From Candidatus Latescibacterota bacterium (lineage in GTDB: Bacteria > Latescibacterota > UBA2968 > UBA8231), in the NCBI GenBank assembly GCA_022827165.1, contig JAJDTN010000139.1:1-8017 (forward strand): DNA of 8,017 nucleotides. The letters are read 5' to 3'. How positions within the stretch are numbered: the first letter of the stretch is position 1; every line of letters begins with the position of its first letter. Shown piece after piece: positions 6,784-8,017 of this stretch. A program made the position numbers and the translations under genes. The notes below the pieces were generated by a model. The model made no database searches. It saw only the letters and a list, made by a program, of their open reading frames with translations, and had not been told where the DNA came from.

Positions 6784-7270
6784 CACCAACGTTCTGGTCT
6801 ACCGGCACGACAGCTCGGATGCCGTGAAGCAGGCCCGGGCCGAGACGTGGCACACACTGCTCTGGCGCCAGCGAATAGGGCGGCTGAGCTTTCAGGTGTT
6901 GCAGGAGTTCTATGCGACCTTGATCCGGGGCCGGCAGCTGAGCCTCGATCCCGCCCGGGCGCGTGACATCGTTCTCGACTACCTCAAGTGGCAGCCGATC
7001 CAGATTGATCTTGCCGTCCTGCGGCGAGCCTGGCTCATCGAGGAGCGCTTCCGCCTCTCCTGGTGGGACGCGCTCATCGTGGCCGCCGCACAGGCGAGCG
7101 AGACTCCCGTGCTGCTGACCGAGGACCTCCAGCACGGGCAGGTACTCGACGGCCTGCGGGTGGTCGATCCCTTCGCGTCGCCCGAGAGGAGTCCGCGGCA
7201 GGTCTTGGAGGAGTATCGTAACGGGGAAATCGACCTCGACGCCGGACAAGGTCCGGAAAGTCGGGAGTGA
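6761..7270 (+). CDS. vapC: PIN-domain ribonuclease toxin (VapC-type)
   Basis: A 169-residue PIN-domain protein, predicted to be a Mg2+-dependent ribonuclease toxin. The acidic active-site set is present: Asp8 in VFVDTNVLVY, Glu49 in VLQEFYATL, Asp103 in LSWWDALIVAAA, and Asp122 in LLTEDLQHG. It looks catalytically intact. The start at 6761 follows GAGGAG (6751-6756) by 4 bases, puts the first Asp at the usual distance from the N-terminus, and overlaps the antitoxin gene by 23 bases. The PIN fold should end near residue 138 (VVDPF). A polar, acidic tail of about 30 residues follows, longer than most VapC. Codons such as CGA and ATA (residues 38-39) and several T-ending codons are less GC-biased than in the NAD operon, consistent with separate ancestry. 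The RNA target cannot be predicted. Confidence 0.9.
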   Translation: MTVPVFVDTNVLVYRHDSSDAVKQARAETWHTLLWRQRIGRLSFQVLQEFYATLIRGRQLSLDPARARDIVLDYLKWQPIQIDLAVLRRAWLIEERFRLSWWDALIVAAAQASETPVLLTEDLQHGQVLDGLRVVDPFASPERSPRQVLEEYRNGEIDLDAGQGPESRE

Positions 7271-7315
7271 TCTGGAGCTAACCTCGCAGCCGCAGGCCCT
7301 GTCGTCACAGCCCCC

Positions 7316-7341
7316 GAGCCAGGCTCCAAGGAGCTTCTTGG
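7316..7341. promoter_or_regulatory. Overlapping dyad symmetries upstream of hipB
   Basis: Three palindromic elements overlap: GAGCC-A-GGCTC (7316-7326), GCTCC-AA-GGAGC (7323-7334), and CCAAG-GAGCTT-CTTGG (7326-7341). They lie 46 bases after the PIN toxin stop and abut a candidate hipB -35 box. They could form operator half-sites for HipB or a 3' hairpin for the preceding operon. No T-tract follows, so I favour an operator, weakly. Confidence 0.35.
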
Positions 7342-7366
7342 CTGAGACCGTAAAGAATCATAAATT
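7338..7366 (+). promoter_or_regulatory. Candidate hipBA promoter
   Basis: TTGGCT at 7338-7343 (4 of 6) is 17 bases from TAAATT at 7361-7366 (4 of 6), in an AT-rich stretch (7351-7400) ahead of hipB. The match is modest, but composition and placement between two gene pairs favour a separate promoter for the second module. Confidence 0.3.
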
Positions 7367-7401
7367 GGCCCTTTCGAACTCTAACGCCTTCTTTCCTGTT
7401 C

Positions 7402-7752
7402 ATGAAGTCCTCCCGATCCCGACAGGCGCTGCCCCCCGGCGTGCGGCGGGCCCTGCAGAAACTGGGCATGGATGTCTCCGCGGCCCGGCGCCGCCGCCGG
7501 ATCCCCGTGGCGCTCATGGCGGAGCGCGCCTTCATCAGCCGCACCACCCTGGCGCGGGTGGAGAAAGGGGACCCGGGCGTGTCGATGGGCATCTACGCCT
7601 CGGTCCTCTTCGTCCTCGGTATGGCGGACCGGCTGGGAGACCTGGCGGACGCGGCTCGGGACCCGGTCGGGCTGAGCCTCGAAGAGGAGCGGCTGCCGCG
7701 GCGCATCCGTACGGCACGGGAGGCTCCGTCGGACGGCGGCCATGGAACGTGA
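7402..7752 (+). CDS. hipB: HipB-like XRE-family antitoxin/repressor
   Basis: A 116-residue protein with a Cro/C1-type helix-turn-helix at about residues 18-80. ALQKLGMDVSAARRRRRIPVALMAERAFISRTTLARVEKG contains the two HTH helices (VALMAERA and SRTTLARVEKG), and GVSMGIYASVLFVLGM is the typical following helix. The C-terminal part (RLGDLADAARDPVGLSLEEERLPRRIR) matches the tail often seen in HipB partners of HipA. A short basic N-terminal extension precedes the fold. The ATG at 7402 has no Shine-Dalgarno and lies within the palindrome TTCATGAA, so the transcript may be leaderless-like or the true start could be internal, for example GTG at 7441. The last 11 bases overlap hipA. Expected role: bind HipA and repress the operon. 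Confidence 0.87.
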   Translation: MKSSRSRQALPPGVRRALQKLGMDVSAARRRRRIPVALMAERAFISRTTLARVEKGDPGVSMGIYASVLFVLGMADRLGDLADAARDPVGLSLEEERLPRRIRTAREAPSDGGHGT

Positions 7753-8017
7753 GATCCTCGTATACATGGACAGGGGCGGTGAGACCGTCTCCGTCGGCAC
7801 CCTGTGGGCCCGGACGCGAGGGGCCCGGCAGACAGCCTCCTTCGAGTACGACCGTTCGTGGCTGGAGCGCCGGGACGCCTTCGGTCTCGACCCGGTGCTC
7901 CCCGCGGGGCCCGGGCCGTTCCACACCGACCGGCCCCTGTTCAATGCCTTCACCGACCCCGCTCCGGACCGCTGGGGGCAGACCCTCATTCGCCGCAACG
8001 AGCTGCGGAGGGCCTCG
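7742..8017 (+). CDS. hipA: HipA-family kinase toxin, N-terminal fragment (runs off window)
   Basis: The frame from the ATG at 7742 is open to the last base, giving 92 residues. It matches the N-terminal (couple-hipA) domain of HipA: EREILVYMD at the start, VSVGTLWART, SFEYDRSWLERRDAFGLDPVLP (33-54), and the family signature LFNAFTDPAPDRWGQTLIRR (66-85). The kinase catalytic core lies beyond the window, so activity cannot be judged. HipA toxins phosphorylate aminoacyl-tRNA synthetases in the studied cases; the target here is unknown. It starts 11 bases inside hipB in another frame, the usual coupled arrangement. Confidence 0.9.
   Translation, partial: MEREILVYMDRGGETVSVGTLWARTRGARQTASFEYDRSWLERRDAFGLDPVLPAGPGPFHTDRPLFNAFTDPAPDRWGQTLIRRNELRRAS

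Noticed and set aside
1531..8017. NAD genes plus toxins as one NAD-based defence system
   Set aside because: The toxins are PIN ribonuclease and HipA kinase types, neither of which consumes NAD, and a likely hairpin and separate promoter divide the blocks. Nearness alone does not support a joint function.

Overview
The window is about 8 kb of high-GC bacterial DNA with tightly packed genes. Most are co-directional on the + strand, with short or overlapping junctions and usually Shine-Dalgarno starts, which fits a bacterium. The phylum cannot be settled from the sequence. The partial gene at the left edge belongs to a propeller-type glycosidase-like family that I associate with Planctomycetes, Lentisphaerae, Latescibacteria and similar groups, but this is only a hint. 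No rRNA, tRNA, CRISPR array, transposase or phage gene is visible.

Left (1-1379, minus strand): a gene cut by the window edge encodes a five-bladed beta-propeller, GH32/GH43-like protein. It carries four copies of an S-x-D-x-x-x-W blade motif. A 151-base divergent intergenic region separates it from the next block.

Centre (1531-6343, plus strand): a compact four-gene operon for deamidating NAD salvage (Preiss-Handler route). It holds nicotinamidase (pncA), a short-form nicotinate phosphoribosyltransferase (pncB), a fold-type I PLP aminotransferase and glutamine-dependent NAD synthetase (nadE). Together they cover nicotinamide to nicotinate, nicotinate to NaMN, and NaAD to NAD. The adenylyltransferase step (nadD) is not in the window, and the aminotransferase sits in its place in the gene order. 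NadE has an unusual Pro/Ala/Ser/Val-rich linker between its two domains, made of three imperfect tandem repeats.

Right (6344-8017, plus strand): two type II toxin-antitoxin modules in tandem. The first is a ribbon-helix-helix antitoxin with a PIN-domain (VapC-type) toxin. The second is HipB with the N-terminal part of HipA, which runs off the window. In each module toxin and antitoxin overlap. Each is preceded by a locally AT-rich leader with a candidate promoter and dyad symmetry. Codon choice is looser here than in the NAD operon, consistent with an acquired accessory block next to a housekeeping operon.
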